Positions 44,256-53,606 are shown, numbered from the stretch's first letter. The stretch is DNA of 64,000 nt from Kaistella gelatinilytica (GCF_015679325.1 NZ_JADPVI010000001.1:310001-374000), one strand, 5' to 3'. Notes: generated by a model from the sequence alone, not told the origin. Program-made: numbers and translations.

Positions 44256-44804
44256 TTAATTCTTCTTATTTTTATTCACAAGTTTCACCGTTGCCATAAT
44301 AAGTCCTACCAAAACGATAAAGCCTACGATTAATTGCCACCAGTATTCAATCACCATCGATTTTAAAATCACCGTGAAGACAACTAAAAATAATATAAAA
44401 GTCGCAATTTCATTTGCCTGACGAAGTTTGATGTTTTCAATGGGCAGAATATTTCCCTCCAGATTTTTGATCTGTAGAACTTTTTTCCAGCACCAGTAGT
44501 GATAAGCTGCAAGTCCGATCAGGAAAGTGAGTTTTAAATGAAACCACGGCGTTCTCATTAATCCGAAATTTAGAAAGATCATGGTCAGACCAGTGACCAG
44601 CATTATGATTCCGGCCGGAACGGTAATAATATTCCATAATCTTCTCGTCATAAAAACATATTGTTCCCGAAGAATTTTTCTTTTCGTTTCCTCAAATTCA
44701 TCGGTGTCCTTGTAATAGACGAACAGCCGAACAAGGTAAAAAATCCCTGCAAAATAACTGACCATAAAGATAATATGAACGGCTTTGAGAATGGTATAAA
44801 GCAT
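44256..44804 (-). CDS. hemJ: HemJ-like membrane protein (protoporphyrinogen oxidase candidate)
   Basis: 182 residues with about four to five transmembrane helices. KAVHIIFMVSYFAGIFYLVR carries the conserved N-terminal His10, and MTRRLWNIITVPAGI and the block PWFHLKLTFLIGLAAYH also match HemJ (COG1981). HemJ oxidises protoporphyrinogen IX to protoporphyrin IX in heme synthesis. It may be annotated as a CopD-family protein instead. No other hem gene is adjacent. A minus-strand promoter lies at 44821. Confidence 0.78.
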   Translation of the reverse strand: MLYTILKAVHIIFMVSYFAGIFYLVRLFVYYKDTDEFEETKRKILREQYVFMTRRLWNIITVPAGIIMLVTGLTMIFLNFGLMRTPWFHLKLTFLIGLAAYHYWCWKKVLQIKNLEGNILPIENIKLRQANEIATFILFLVVFTVILKSMVIEYWWQLIVGFIVLVGLIMATVKLVNKNKKN

Positions 44805-44820
44805 CTGAAAAATTTAACGA

Positions 44821-44828
44821 CAAAGATA
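44821..44828 (-). promoter_or_regulatory. Promoter of hemJ-like gene (minus strand)
   Basis: The minus-strand TATCTTTG fits TAnnTTTG, 16 nt before the ATG. A TTTG box lies 15 nt further upstream (44844-44847). Confidence 0.45.
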
Positions 44829-44950
44829 AAAATTTAACCTTTACAAAGGGAGATTGTTTAGCTTCTGTTCGCTCATTTTTTTGAATTTTGTCTTTTGTTG
44901 GCATTATCAGTTTTTTTTACTTATTTTGTAAACTAATAAAATTTAGTTTA

Positions 44951-47113
44951 ATGATTATGAAAAGAATTTTCCAATTATGTTTCACATTGGCATTTTTCGC
45001 TCTCGGATTTTCGCAGAGTTTAAGGCTGGTTGCTGAAAAAGTGAGCAAGTCTCACGCTGCAAATAAAACGTTTGCAAAGTATAATTTCTTCACTGTAGAT
45101 CCTTCTACAGAGAAACAGCGTATTTATGATGCCGCTGCGGAAGGAATTACCGTAATGAAATTGAATACGAGTGAAATTCAGAGAATTACCACTGAAAGAC
45201 CGGAAGCTTTAGAAATGAATTTTCCATTTGAAGGAAAAACGATTACGCTGGAACTGATCAAAAATAATTTTTTCACCCAAGACTTCAAGGTGAACACTGA
45301 TAAAGGCTATGTTAATTATACTCCAGGAGTTTATTACCAGGGAATTGTAAAAGGGGATGATGAATCGATCGTAGCGATCAGTTTTTTCAAAGATGACGTT
45401 GTTGGTGTAACTTCAATTAAAGACATTGGTAATATTGTTATTGGTAAAGCGAAAAATTCTCAGGATTTCGTTTCTTATAATGACGTAAATCTAAAAGGAG
45501 TAAATCCTTTTTCTTGTGGTAGCGATGAATTGTTGGAAAATCAAAATACTGCGATCCCTTCCTACAATCCAAAAACCATGACTGCGAAGAAAACCGATAA
45601 TTGCGTAAGAATTTATTACGAAGCCGGTTACGGTCCTTATACTCAAAATGGTTCTAACGTTACTACGACAACTAATTGGGTATCTGCAATGCATAATAAT
45701 ATTTCTACGCTTTATGCTAATGACGGCATTACAGTTGCGTTGAGTGAAGTTTTTGTCTGGACAACCAATGATCCGTTTTCGGGAACGCCTTCTGAGATCT
45801 TAAATCAGTTCAGAACGACGCGAACTTCCTTTAATGGTGATGTAGCTCAGCTTTTAAGAAATCCTGCAACAACAAGTATCGCCTATGTTAATTCATTGTG
45901 TACTACTTCTAAATATTCTTATTCGGGCGTAAATTTCGCTTATAGTAACGTACCCACCTATTCCTGGAATATTGAGGCGATGACTCACGAAATTGGTCAT
46001 AATTTAGGATCTCCACATACACACGATTGTTTCTGGAACGGTGATAATACAAGGATCGACGGTTGCGGACCAGCTTCCGGGAATGCAGGAAATGGAACTT
46101 GTCCAGCAGGACCGTTACCAACTGGTGGTGGAACGATCATGAGTTACTGTCACCTGGTATCAAGTGTTGGAATTAATTTTACAAAAGGTTTTGGACCACA
46201 ACCAGGCGCATTAATTAGAAATACCATAAACTCAAGAAGTTGTCTGGGAACAGACTGTATTACATCCTGTGTAGCAACAATTGCTGGTTTGTCTCTTACT
46301 AATCTTACGAAAACCTCTGTTACTGCGACGATCAACGACGCTAGCGGAACGAGTTGGAAATACAAACTTGCCAAAATGGACGGCACCATCATATCTTCAG
46401 GCACCACGACCAACAAAGTTATGAATTTTACAAATTTGATGGAGGGTAGTTATTACACCATCGCAGTTGGAGCTGATTGTTCTGCAGCTTTTGCTTACGA
46501 ACAATTGATCTTTACTGATGCAGATTGGTGTGGTGGAGTATTGTTTACCGATTCTGGTGGTGTTAATGGGAATTATGGCGACAGTCAATCTTATTTTAAA
46601 ACTATTTATCCAGTAAATGCTAATGATAAGGTTAAACTTACTTTTACTCAATTTGATATTGATGCAGGTGATTTTATGACCGTTTATGACGGACCGGGAA
46701 TTGGATCCCCAAGATTTCCAAATGGAGCACAGTTAACTGGGAATACTATTCCGGGACCATTCCAGGCTACAACAGCAACAGGTGCGATCACTGTTAGATT
46801 TATTTCTAATTCAAGTGGTATAAAAGCCGGTTGGAAAGGTAGTGTTGAGTGTTTAACTTTAGCAACGGGAGAAACTTCACTTGCTAATGCTCTAAATATC
46901 TCAAGTACTGCGATAAAAGGTGTTTTTGCAATCACTTCTAAAGATAGGATCCTTTCTTACAAAGTATTTGATGCTTCAGGAAAATTGGTTAAGAATACTG
47001 GAAAACTAAACAGTTCAGAGGAAAAATTAGATATTTCGAATTATCCGGCTGGAACTTATGTTGTGAGTGTTTCTACTTCAACAGGAACGATCACTAAGAA
47101 GATCATCAGATAA
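44951..47113 (+). CDS. Secreted metzincin protease with CUB-like and T9SS domains
   Basis: About 720 residues from ATG 44951; the in-frame TTG at 44888 lies upstream of the signal peptide (MKRIFQLCFTLAFFALGFSQ). A propeptide-like region precedes a reprolysin-type zinc domain with HEIGHNLGSPH (about 346-356) and the Met-turn IMSYCH. A fibronectin-like segment (SLTNLTKTSVTATIND) is followed by a CUB-type domain (WCGGVLFTDSGG, DFMTVYDGPG). The C-terminal T9SS type A domain ends ITKKIIR. It is exported and probably attached at the cell surface. Confidence 0.9.
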   Translation: MIMKRIFQLCFTLAFFALGFSQSLRLVAEKVSKSHAANKTFAKYNFFTVDPSTEKQRIYDAAAEGITVMKLNTSEIQRITTERPEALEMNFPFEGKTITLELIKNNFFTQDFKVNTDKGYVNYTPGVYYQGIVKGDDESIVAISFFKDDVVGVTSIKDIGNIVIGKAKNSQDFVSYNDVNLKGVNPFSCGSDELLENQNTAIPSYNPKTMTAKKTDNCVRIYYEAGYGPYTQNGSNVTTTTNWVSAMHNNISTLYANDGITVALSEVFVWTTNDPFSGTPSEILNQFRTTRTSFNGDVAQLLRNPATTSIAYVNSLCTTSKYSYSGVNFAYSNVPTYSWNIEAMTHEIGHNLGSPHTHDCFWNGDNTRIDGCGPASGNAGNGTCPAGPLPTGGGTIMSYCHLVSSVGINFTKGFGPQPGALIRNTINSRSCLGTDCITSCVATIAGLSLTNLTKTSVTATINDASGTSWKYKLAKMDGTIISSGTTTNKVMNFTNLMEGSYYTIAVGADCSAAFAYEQLIFTDADWCGGVLFTDSGGVNGNYGDSQSYFKTIYPVNANDKVKLTFTQFDIDAGDFMTVYDGPGIGSPRFPNGAQLTGNTIPGPFQATTATGAITVRFISNSSGIKAGWKGSVECLTLATGETSLANALNISSTAIKGVFAITSKDRILSYKVFDASGKLVKNTGKLNSSEEKLDISNYPAGTYVVSVSTSTGTITKKIIR

Positions 47114-47131
47114 TCAAATCTTAATATATAT

Positions 47132-47168
47132 AAATAGCCGGCTCTTATTGGAGCCGGCTATTTTTTTT
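47132..47168 (+). terminator. Terminator of the metzincin gene
   Basis: AAATAGCCGGCTC pairs perfectly with GAGCCGGCTATTT around TTATTG, followed by a T run. Confidence 0.85.
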
Positions 47169-47188
47169 CATAATTTATTCTTTTGAAA

Positions 47189-48016
47189 TTATTGAAATTC
47201 GACGTAAATATTTTCGCCAACCTGAAGACCAAATAATGTTTTAGCACCATTGTGTTCGTTGCCTTTATAGATAGTGAGTTCCAGTAAACCGGCATCGTTA
47301 AAAATCGCCGCTGATTTGCCGTGATATTCATGTTCATTTTTCCAGTCGTTTACAAAGTCGGTATATTGATTGTAAATTTTCGAAAGCGCCAAATTTCTAA
47401 ATTTAATGATGAAGTTTTCCAGGGCAATGTTATTCTTTTCAAAAAATTTTCTGCTGATATTGGAAACCACATTTCCAAAATTATCGATGTACATGATTTC
47501 CCCAATGATCATCTTTTCACTTTCATTATAAACAGGTCGCGGAAACGAAAGTTGTCTCGGTGTTTTAAATTTTCTGCCAATCACTTCCGGTAAACCACCA
47601 TTGTGAAGATGAACTGCAACAGGCGCAAAAATGTCGGTAGAAGTGAAACTTACTTCATCATCAAACCGATTGTTTAAAGTGATTTCGTATACTGCTTCAG
47701 GTTTGATATCATAAAAGATCAAACTGAGAAGACCATTGTCTGCGGCAATAAAATAATGTCCGTCGTTTTGGTAAAGAATGCATTTTCGGTCTTTGGTGAA
47801 AAAACTGTCTACCGAAATAATATGAACCGTTCCTTTTGGAAAAAAGGAATAAGAATTTCTTACGATATATGCCGTCTGAAGTAAATTATAAGCCTGAATC
47901 TGATGAGAAATATCGATGATTTTCACGTCTTCATTTAAGCTTAAAATTTTGCCTTTCACAGAGGCGACTCTGTGATCTACCAACCCGTAATCTGATGTAA
48001 AAGTGATAACTGCCAT
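47189..48016 (-). CDS. SAM hydroxide adenosyltransferase family (DUF62)
   Basis: 275 residues. ITFTSDYGLVDHRVASVKG at the N-terminus, IDISHQIQAYNLLQTAYI and VDSFFTKDRKCILYQ match the SAM-hydroxide adenosyltransferase/fluorinase-related family. The insertion specific to fluorinase or chlorinase is not evident. It likely cleaves S-adenosylmethionine to adenosine and methionine. The physiological role is unclear. It diverges from phoH with a promoter at 48036 for the minus strand. Confidence 0.87.
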   Translation of the reverse strand: MAVITFTSDYGLVDHRVASVKGKILSLNEDVKIIDISHQIQAYNLLQTAYIVRNSYSFFPKGTVHIISVDSFFTKDRKCILYQNDGHYFIAADNGLLSLIFYDIKPEAVYEITLNNRFDDEVSFTSTDIFAPVAVHLHNGGLPEVIGRKFKTPRQLSFPRPVYNESEKMIIGEIMYIDNFGNVVSNISRKFFEKNNIALENFIIKFRNLALSKIYNQYTDFVNDWKNEHEYHGKSAAIFNDAGLLELTIYKGNEHNGAKTLFGLQVGENIYVEFQ

Positions 48017-48035
48017 GAAAAAATTTAGAGAATTA

Positions 48036-48043
48036 CAAATTTA
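48036..48043 (-). promoter_or_regulatory. Promoter of the SAM-hydrolase gene (minus strand)
   Basis: Minus-strand TAAATTTG lies 19 nt upstream of the ATG at 48016. Confidence 0.5.
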
Positions 48044-48145
48044 GCTTAAAAAAAATGTTTCGAGCCCCATTGTGGAAAAGTAAAACCTTATATTTCAAAT
48101 AAAATTGATACATTTAATAAAAATATTAACCCAAATAGACTGTGA

Positions 48146-49105
48146 ATGTTTGAATTGAATTATGACCTGAAAGACATCGATCCAAAAATATTTTATGGAG
48201 TCAATAATCAATATTTTAATCTTCTGAAATCACTCTTTCCAACTTTGAAGATCACTGGAAGAGACCATGTTGTTTTCGCTCATGGAAATCAGGAAACGCT
48301 TGATTTTTTCGAAAAGAAGTTAGATGATATCTTAAGTTTTATCTCCACCAATAATTCTATCACCTTAAAAGATTTCGAAAGTATTCTGAAAATTAAAAAC
48401 GACTCTGAAAAACAGCTCGTTTTTGATCAGGATATAATTGTAAAAGGGGTTCATGGAAAAGTCATCAAAGCCAAGACCACAAACCTGAAAAAATTGGTAA
48501 AAGCGACCGATACCAAAGACATGGTTTTTGCGATTGGACCAGCTGGAACGGGTAAAACTTATACCAGTGTGGCTTTAGCAGTGAGATCCTTACGCGATAA
48601 AGAAGTAAAAAGAATTATCCTAACCAGACCGGCTGTGGAAGCAGGCGAAAGTTTAGGTTTTCTTCCAGGCGACCTCAAAGAGAAACTTGATCCTTACTTA
48701 CAACCTTTATATGATGCACTTCGCGACATGATCCCTCACGAAAAATTAGAAGGTTTTATGGAGAAAAATGTAATCGAAGTGGCGCCACTTGCTTTTATGA
48801 GAGGTAGAACGCTCGATGAAGCGTTCGTGATCTTGGATGAAGCACAAAATACAACTCATGCGCAAATGAAGATGTTTCTCACCAGAATGGGAATGAATGC
48901 GAAATTCATTATCACCGGAGATCCAAGTCAAGTTGATTTACCGATGAGACAAAAATCTGGTTTACAGGAAGCCATGAGGATTTTAAAAGATGTGGATGAG
49001 ATCGGTTTCGTATTCTTGACGGAGGAAGATGTAGTGCGGCATCCTATTGTAAGAAAAATCATTCAGTCTTATAGTAAAGAAGAACAAAGAGTGCGGGAAG
49101 AGTAA
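48146..49105 (+). CDS. phoH: PhoH family protein
   Basis: 319 residues. Walker A is GPAGTGKTYTS (131-141), TRPAVEAGESLGFLPGDL is the PhoH-specific block, and Walker B is AFVILDEAQNTTHAQMKMFLTRM. An N-terminal KH-like/RNA-binding region precedes the ATPase. It is thought to act in RNA metabolism with nucleases such as YbeY, though the exact function is unsettled. It is single in the window. Confidence 0.92.
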   Translation: MFELNYDLKDIDPKIFYGVNNQYFNLLKSLFPTLKITGRDHVVFAHGNQETLDFFEKKLDDILSFISTNNSITLKDFESILKIKNDSEKQLVFDQDIIVKGVHGKVIKAKTTNLKKLVKATDTKDMVFAIGPAGTGKTYTSVALAVRSLRDKEVKRIILTRPAVEAGESLGFLPGDLKEKLDPYLQPLYDALRDMIPHEKLEGFMEKNVIEVAPLAFMRGRTLDEAFVILDEAQNTTHAQMKMFLTRMGMNAKFIITGDPSQVDLPMRQKSGLQEAMRILKDVDEIGFVFLTEEDVVRHPIVRKIIQSYSKEEQRVREE

Positions 49106-49176
49106 ATTTTTAAGAAATAAGATAACAGTACTATAAATTAAATATTTTATAAAATTTATCTTAAAATTGTTAAATA

Positions 49177-49207
49177 TTTGTTAATTAATAAAATTAGTTT
49201 ATATTTG
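49177..49207 (+). promoter_or_regulatory. Promoter of beta-barrel gene 49233
   Basis: TTTG at 49177-49180 and TATATTTG at 49200-49207 with a 19-nt spacer, a near-perfect Bacteroidota promoter. The leader is about 20 nt. Confidence 0.65.
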
Positions 49208-49232
49208 CTCAACTAATTTTTAAAATAAAATC

Positions 49233-49790
49233 ATGAAAAAAGTATTTTTAGTTGGTGCTATCGCACTTTTCGGAGCAATGAATGCTCAAACATTTGGATT
49301 AAAAGCAGGTATGAATGTTTCATCTGTCTCTGAAAGTGGTACAAAATCTAAAGTAGGATTCTACGGAGGCGTTTTAATGAATGCACCTATCGCAAGCAGC
49401 TTTAGCATTCAGCCAGAGGTCCTTTACAGTGGAAAAGGTTTTAAAGTAGATTCAGGAATTGGTGATGTAACAGGAAATTTAGATTATATTTCTATCCCTG
49501 TTATGATTCAGTATAATGTAGTTCCTCAATTTTATTTAGAAGCTGGACCAGAATTTAGTTTTTTGATCAGTGCTAATGCAAAAGGTGGTGGTGCTAGTGT
49601 AGATGTAAAAGATTCTTTCAACGGTTTTGACGTAGGAGTTGGTTTAGGTGCTGGCTATTATTTCATTCCAAGTGTTGGTATTAACGCGAGATATGTTGCA
49701 GGATTTACTGATATTGTAAAAAATAACCCTGGAAGTTCTGTTAAGAATGGAGTATTCCAAGTTGGTTTGACTTATAAATTTATGAAATAG
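49233..49790 (+). CDS. Outer-membrane beta-barrel protein (PorT-like family)
   Basis: 185 residues with signal peptide ending at AMNAQ. Strands such as GLKAGMNVSSVSESGTKSK, FSIQPEVLYSGKG and FYLEAGPEFSFLIS and the end VFQVGLTYKFMK mark it as a paralogue of the 30405 protein. The terminal residue is Lys after Phe-Met, so the barrel end is slightly extended. Function is unknown. It has its own promoter and a terminator. Confidence 0.88.
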   Translation: MKKVFLVGAIALFGAMNAQTFGLKAGMNVSSVSESGTKSKVGFYGGVLMNAPIASSFSIQPEVLYSGKGFKVDSGIGDVTGNLDYISIPVMIQYNVVPQFYLEAGPEFSFLISANAKGGGASVDVKDSFNGFDVGVGLGAGYYFIPSVGINARYVAGFTDIVKNNPGSSVKNGVFQVGLTYKFMK

Positions 49791-49809
49791 TCATAAATAA
49801 AATATATAT

Positions 49810-49835
49810 AATCCCGCTTTTAGCGGGATTTTTTG
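49810..49835 (+). terminator. Terminator of beta-barrel gene 49233
   Basis: AATCCCGCT pairs with AGCGGGATT and is followed by T residues. Confidence 0.8.
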
Positions 49836-49878
49836 TTTTACATGATCTGTTATTTTGAATGTTAATTTTTTATAAATG

Positions 49879-49886
49879 TATTTTGG
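49879..49886 (+). promoter_or_regulatory. Promoter of gene 49922, near-consensus
   Basis: TATTTTGG resembles TAnnTTTG, with TTTG at 49854-49857 after a 21-nt spacer. The leader would be about 30 nt. Confidence 0.4.
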
Positions 49887-49921
49887 CATAAATTATGTTA
49901 ACGTTAAAGAAAATAAATATT

Positions 49922-50503
49922 ATGAAAAAATTATTATTAGCAGGTGCTGTTGCATTTTTCGGAATCACAGCTAACGCACAATTGCAAAAAGGAAATATAA
50001 TGGTAGGTGGTGAATTAGCTGCAGCCAACTTCGGACTGAACGAAGGTGCAGGTTACAATTTCGCAATTACCCCACAAGCAGCATTTTTTGTGCAGGATAA
50101 CTGGGCAGTTGGACCATACGTACGCCTCGGATTTTCTGGAGCTAAAAATTCGCCAACTCTATTCAATTATGGAGTAGGAGCTTTATCCAGATATTATTTC
50201 TCTCCTGGAGAGCAAGGTGTAGACAGTTTGTTGAAGCACGGTAGATTCTTCCTTGAAGGAAATGCTGGAATTGGCGGTACTACGATCTCTGATGGTGGAG
50301 ATTCTGCAAACGGTTTAGATTTAGGAGTAGGACCTGGCTATACTTATTTTATCACTAAGAACGTAGGATTAGATGCATCTGTTAAATTAAACGGAAATTT
50401 GGGTTTTGGTAACAGAGGTACCACTTCATCAATCGATTTCAGATTGGGAATGAACATTTTCTTACCATCAAGAATGGCGATGAAGAATATCAAATCTGAA
50501 TAG
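49922..50503 (+). CDS. Outer-membrane beta-barrel protein
   Basis: 193 residues from ATG 49922; the in-frame ATG at 49895 would extend the signal peptide without need. The signal peptide MKKLLLAGAVAFFGITANAQ is followed by a barrel of alternating strands (AAFFVQDNWAVGPYVRLGFSG, ALSRYYFSPGEQ, SSIDFRLGMNIFLP). It ends in a polar tail (SRMAMKNIKSE) rather than an aromatic residue. Function is unknown; it is not a close copy of the 49233 gene. Confidence 0.82.
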   Translation: MKKLLLAGAVAFFGITANAQLQKGNIMVGGELAAANFGLNEGAGYNFAITPQAAFFVQDNWAVGPYVRLGFSGAKNSPTLFNYGVGALSRYYFSPGEQGVDSLLKHGRFFLEGNAGIGGTTISDGGDSANGLDLGVGPGYTYFITKNVGLDASVKLNGNLGFGNRGTTSSIDFRLGMNIFLPSRMAMKNIKSE

Positions 50504-50525
50504 TAGATTTATATAAATTATAAAA

Positions 50526-50566
50526 TTAAAAGGCTGTGTCACCAAGTGTGATACAGCCTTTTAATT
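50526..50566 (+). terminator. Terminator of gene 49922
   Basis: TTAAAAGGCTGT pairs with ACAGCCTTTTAA, with an inner extension TCAC/GTGA, giving a long hairpin. The T tract after it is short. Confidence 0.65.
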
Positions 50567-50635
50567 TAGAGAGAGGTCTGATTAAGCCTATTTTTTTATG
50601 ATATAAATCATTTTTTTTTAGTTGAAATTTAAGAT

Positions 50636-50643
50636 TACTTTTG
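50636..50643 (+). promoter_or_regulatory. Promoter of gene 50663
   Basis: TACTTTTG fits TAnnTTTG and ends 19 nt before the ATG. No good -33 box is seen. Confidence 0.45.
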
Positions 50644-50662
50644 CCACTTAAATTTTTAAACT

Positions 50663-51274
50663 ATGAAAAAAATATTGCTTGTAGGTGCGGTTGCACTTTT
50701 CGCATCAGTAAACGCTCAGGAAACTGAAACAGTAGGTTTTAACAAAGGTAACACTTTCATGACCGGAGCTGTAGGATACAGTTCTCAAAAAGAGGGTGAC
50801 TTCAAAAATGACAGTTTTACAGTTGCTCCGAGCGTAGGTTACTTTGTAACTTCCAACGTAGCAGTAGGAGCTAGATTGGAGTATATGAATGCTACTGCAA
50901 CTACTAAAGTTCTTGATAAAGAATTTAAAAATACATCAGATGTGTTTACAGCTGGACTTTTTGGTAGATATTACTGGATGCCTGCTTCAAGATTCTCTAT
51001 TTTTAGTGAATTAAATGTTAATTACGCTACTGCTAAAACAACAGTAAATAACGGAATTGGTGGTACCGTTGATAGTAAAGCAAATGGCTTTGGTTTCGGT
51101 ATTGCTCCGGGTGTTAATTATTTCCTTTCGAAAAATTTCGCTTTAGAAGCTTCTGTTGGAATTTTAAACTACTCTTCTGTAAAACCAGATGCTGATGGTG
51201 CTGAGTCTACTGAAAACTTCAATATTGGATTAAATTTAAGAGATATTTCTCTAGGTTTGGTTTACAAGTTTTAA
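50663..51274 (+). CDS. Outer-membrane beta-barrel protein (OmpW/OmpA-barrel-like)
   Basis: 203 residues. The signal peptide MKKILLVGAVALFASVNAQ is nearly that of the two preceding genes. Strands include FTVAPSVGYFVTSNVAVGARLEYM, LFGRYYWMP and NFALEASVGILNYSS, and the protein ends SLGLVYKF. Function is unknown. It is the third barrel gene in a row, each with its own promoter and terminator, so they are not one operon. Confidence 0.85.
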   Translation: MKKILLVGAVALFASVNAQETETVGFNKGNTFMTGAVGYSSQKEGDFKNDSFTVAPSVGYFVTSNVAVGARLEYMNATATTKVLDKEFKNTSDVFTAGLFGRYYWMPASRFSIFSELNVNYATAKTTVNNGIGGTVDSKANGFGFGIAPGVNYFLSKNFALEASVGILNYSSVKPDADGAESTENFNIGLNLRDISLGLVYKF

Positions 51275-51296
51275 TAAGACACAATCAACAAAATAT

Positions 51297-51329
51297 AAAA
51301 TCCCGATTCTTATGAATCGGGATTTTTGT
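51297..51329. terminator. Terminator between barrel gene 50663 and ffh
   Basis: AAATCCCGATTC pairs perfectly with GAATCGGGATTT around TTAT, with T residues following. The genes converge here, so it may act both ways. Confidence 0.8.
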
Positions 51330-51349
51330 TATCTGGTAATTTTTAGATT

Positions 51350-52720
51350 TTATTTTCCAAATAAATTTCCGCCTCCCATTCCTGGTACCTTCGGCATTCC
51401 TTTACTCATCATTTCCATCATTTGTTTTCCTTGTGGTCCCTGCATCATCTTCATCATTTTACCCATTTGCTCGAACTGTTTCATCAAAGCATTAAGATCT
51501 TCAATTTTTCTACCGGCACCTTTTGCAATTCTGTTTTTTCGTTGCGTATTAATTAAAGAAGGTCGTCTTCTTTCTTCCGGCGTCATTGAGTGAATCATCG
51601 CTTCAATATGTTTGAACGCATCATCTTGAATATCGACATCTTTAATGGCTTTTCCAACTCCTGGAATCATTCCCATCAAATCTTTCATATTACCCATTTT
51701 TTTGATCTGATTGATCTGTTTTAAGAAATCATCAAAACCAAATTCATTTTTGGCAATTTTCTTATGAAGTTTTTTTGCTTCTTCTTCATCAAACTGTTCC
51801 TGAGCTCTTTCAACCAAAGAAACAACATCACCCATTCCAAGAATACGATCTGCCATTCTTTCCGGATAGAAAACATCGAGTGCTTCCATTTTTTCTCCCG
51901 TCGAAATAAACTTAATTGGTTTTTCCACCACAGAACGAATCGTTAAAGCCGCTCCACCTCGAGTATCACCATCTAATTTCGTAAGGACAACACCATCAAA
52001 ATTCAAAGCATCATTAAAGGCTTTTGCAGTATTCACCGCATCTTGTCCGGTCATGGAATCTACGACGAACAAAGTCTCATTCGGCTTAATGAAATAATGA
52101 ACTGATTTAATTTCGTTCATCATTTGCTCATCGATCGCCAAACGTCCCGCTGTATCCACGATCACAACATCGTGACCATTCGCTTTTGCAAATTTAACTG
52201 CATTTTCTGCAATTGAAGATGGGTTTACGGCGCCTTCTTCTGTATAAACAGGAATTCCAACTTGTTCTCCTAATATTTTTAACTGTTCAATTGCCGCCGG
52301 ACGATAAACGTCACACGCAACCAAAAGTGGTTTTTTATTTTTCTTCTGCTTTAAAAAATTTGCCAGTTTACCAGAAAAAGTAGTTTTACCAGAACCTTGA
52401 AGTCCGGCAATTAGAATAACGCTTGGTTTGCCGGAAAGATCAATTCCTTCTTGCGTTCCACCCATTAAATCAACGAGTTCTGTGTGAACGATCTTCGTCA
52501 TCAATTGTCCCGGACTTAAACTCGTTAAAACATTTTGTCCTAAAGCTTTATCCTGAACTCTTTTGGTTAGATCTTTCGCAACTTTATAATTCACATCGGC
52601 ATCTACCAACGCACGGCGAATTTCTTTAACCGTTTCTGCAACGTTGATTTCTGAGATTTTCCCACGCCCCGAAATATTATGAAGCGCTTTATCTAATTTA
52701 TCCTGTAAACTGTTGAACAT
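51350..52720 (-). CDS. ffh: Signal recognition particle protein
   Basis: 456 residues. The N domain precedes the GTPase: G1 is GLQGSGKTTFSGKLANFLK, G3 DTAGRLAIDEQMMNE, and G4 TKLDGDTRGGAAL. The M domain is Met-rich (FEQMGKMMKMMQGPQGKQMMEMM) for signal-peptide and 4.5S RNA binding. It targets nascent membrane proteins to FtsY. No ffs RNA was recognised nearby. Confidence 0.96.
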   Translation of the reverse strand: MFNSLQDKLDKALHNISGRGKISEINVAETVKEIRRALVDADVNYKVAKDLTKRVQDKALGQNVLTSLSPGQLMTKIVHTELVDLMGGTQEGIDLSGKPSVILIAGLQGSGKTTFSGKLANFLKQKKNKKPLLVACDVYRPAAIEQLKILGEQVGIPVYTEEGAVNPSSIAENAVKFAKANGHDVVIVDTAGRLAIDEQMMNEIKSVHYFIKPNETLFVVDSMTGQDAVNTAKAFNDALNFDGVVLTKLDGDTRGGAALTIRSVVEKPIKFISTGEKMEALDVFYPERMADRILGMGDVVSLVERAQEQFDEEEAKKLHKKIAKNEFGFDDFLKQINQIKKMGNMKDLMGMIPGVGKAIKDVDIQDDAFKHIEAMIHSMTPEERRRPSLINTQRKNRIAKGAGRKIEDLNALMKQFEQMGKMMKMMQGPQGKQMMEMMSKGMPKVPGMGGGNLFGK

Positions 52721-52740
52721 TGTATTTTATTTAAGAATTG

Positions 52741-52748
52741 CAAAAATA
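52741..52748 (-). promoter_or_regulatory. Promoter of ffh (minus strand)
   Basis: The minus-strand TATTTTTG lies 20 nt before the ffh ATG. The surrounding CCCTATTTTTGCAA is the same string found before atpZ. Confidence 0.5.
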
Positions 52749-52809
52749 GGGAAATATTTGCGGATTTGAAATTGAAATTATTTAACCTGACATTTTATTG
52801 ATGATTTCA

Positions 52810-52838
52810 CGTAGAGACGCGATTTATCGCGTGTCAAT
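52810..52838 (+). repeat. Left REP of the RAYT unit
   Basis: A 29-bp sequence containing the palindrome ACGCGAT-TT-ATCGCGT (52817-52832), preceded by CGTAGAG. It is the exact reverse complement of 53555-53583. Confidence 0.85.
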
Positions 52839-52959
52839 AAAAAAAAGAATTCGATTAGAATCAAAAATATTAATTAATATAAACAAAGAAGTTCAGAGTA
52901 TCTACGATCTATTTAAAACAAAATCGTTAAATTTAATTGATAATATTTTCGTTTACAAA

Positions 52960-53520
52960 ATGCAAGATAAATTCCAAAATATGTACAATAGAAATTCCGC
53001 AAGACTGCAGTCATGGGATTACTCTTCTGATGGAATTTACTTTATCACAATTTGCACTAAAAATAGAATCAATCATTTCGGGAATATTATTAATGGTGAA
53101 ATGGAATTGACAGAAGAAGGTAAAATTGTGTATAAAAATTGGCAATCAGTTCCGGAAAATTTTGATTTTGCGGAGATAGGAAAATTTATTGTAATGCCAA
53201 ATCACTTTCATGCTATTTTATCAATTACAAAAAATACCAAAATTCATAATACAATCAGTGAGATTTTAGGAGAAGGGATTTTAAATAGTACAGGAGGAGG
53301 ATTTGCTGGTGAGAAAAATCCGATGTTAAATGATAATGTTTCAAAGATTGTGAGATGGTTCAAAGGCAAATGTACTTTCGAAATTAGGAAAGAAAATGAA
53401 GATTTTTCTTGGCAAGCCAGATTCTATGATCATATTATTAGAGACGAACTTTCATTACGAAATATTGAAAATTATATCATTAATAATCCTGCAAATTGGG
53501 GAAAAGATATCTTAAAATAA
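52960..53520 (+). mobile_element. REP-associated tyrosine transposase (RAYT, IS200-like Y1 HUH domain)
   Basis: 186 residues from ATG 52960. GIYFITICTKNRINHFG is the N-terminal strand, HUH is MPNHFHAI (His82 and His84), and the catalytic Tyr156 is in ARFYDHIIRDE. This is the Y1 nuclease fold of RAYTs, which act on REP palindromes. An upstream in-frame ATG at 52798 reads through the REP and is rejected. It lies between inverted REPs and between ffh and the atp operon. Whether it is active is unknown; the reading frame is intact. Confidence 0.88.
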
Positions 53521-53554
53521 CTAATGTTTTCATTTACCGTTTTTATCGACTGTA

Positions 53555-53583
53555 ATTGACACGCGATAAATCGCGTCTCTACG
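53555..53583 (-). repeat. Right REP of the RAYT unit
   Basis: 29 bp, exact inverted copy of 52810-52838, with palindrome ACGCGATAAATCGCGT. Weaker similarity continues outside on both sides (TGATGA and ATTTC blocks). Confidence 0.85.
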
Positions 53584-53606
53584 AAATGTCATCACGAAAT
53601 TTTCCC

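Noticed and set aside
52798..52959. N-terminal extension of the RAYT
   Set aside because: The extension translates the REP palindrome; the conserved domain begins after ATG 52960.
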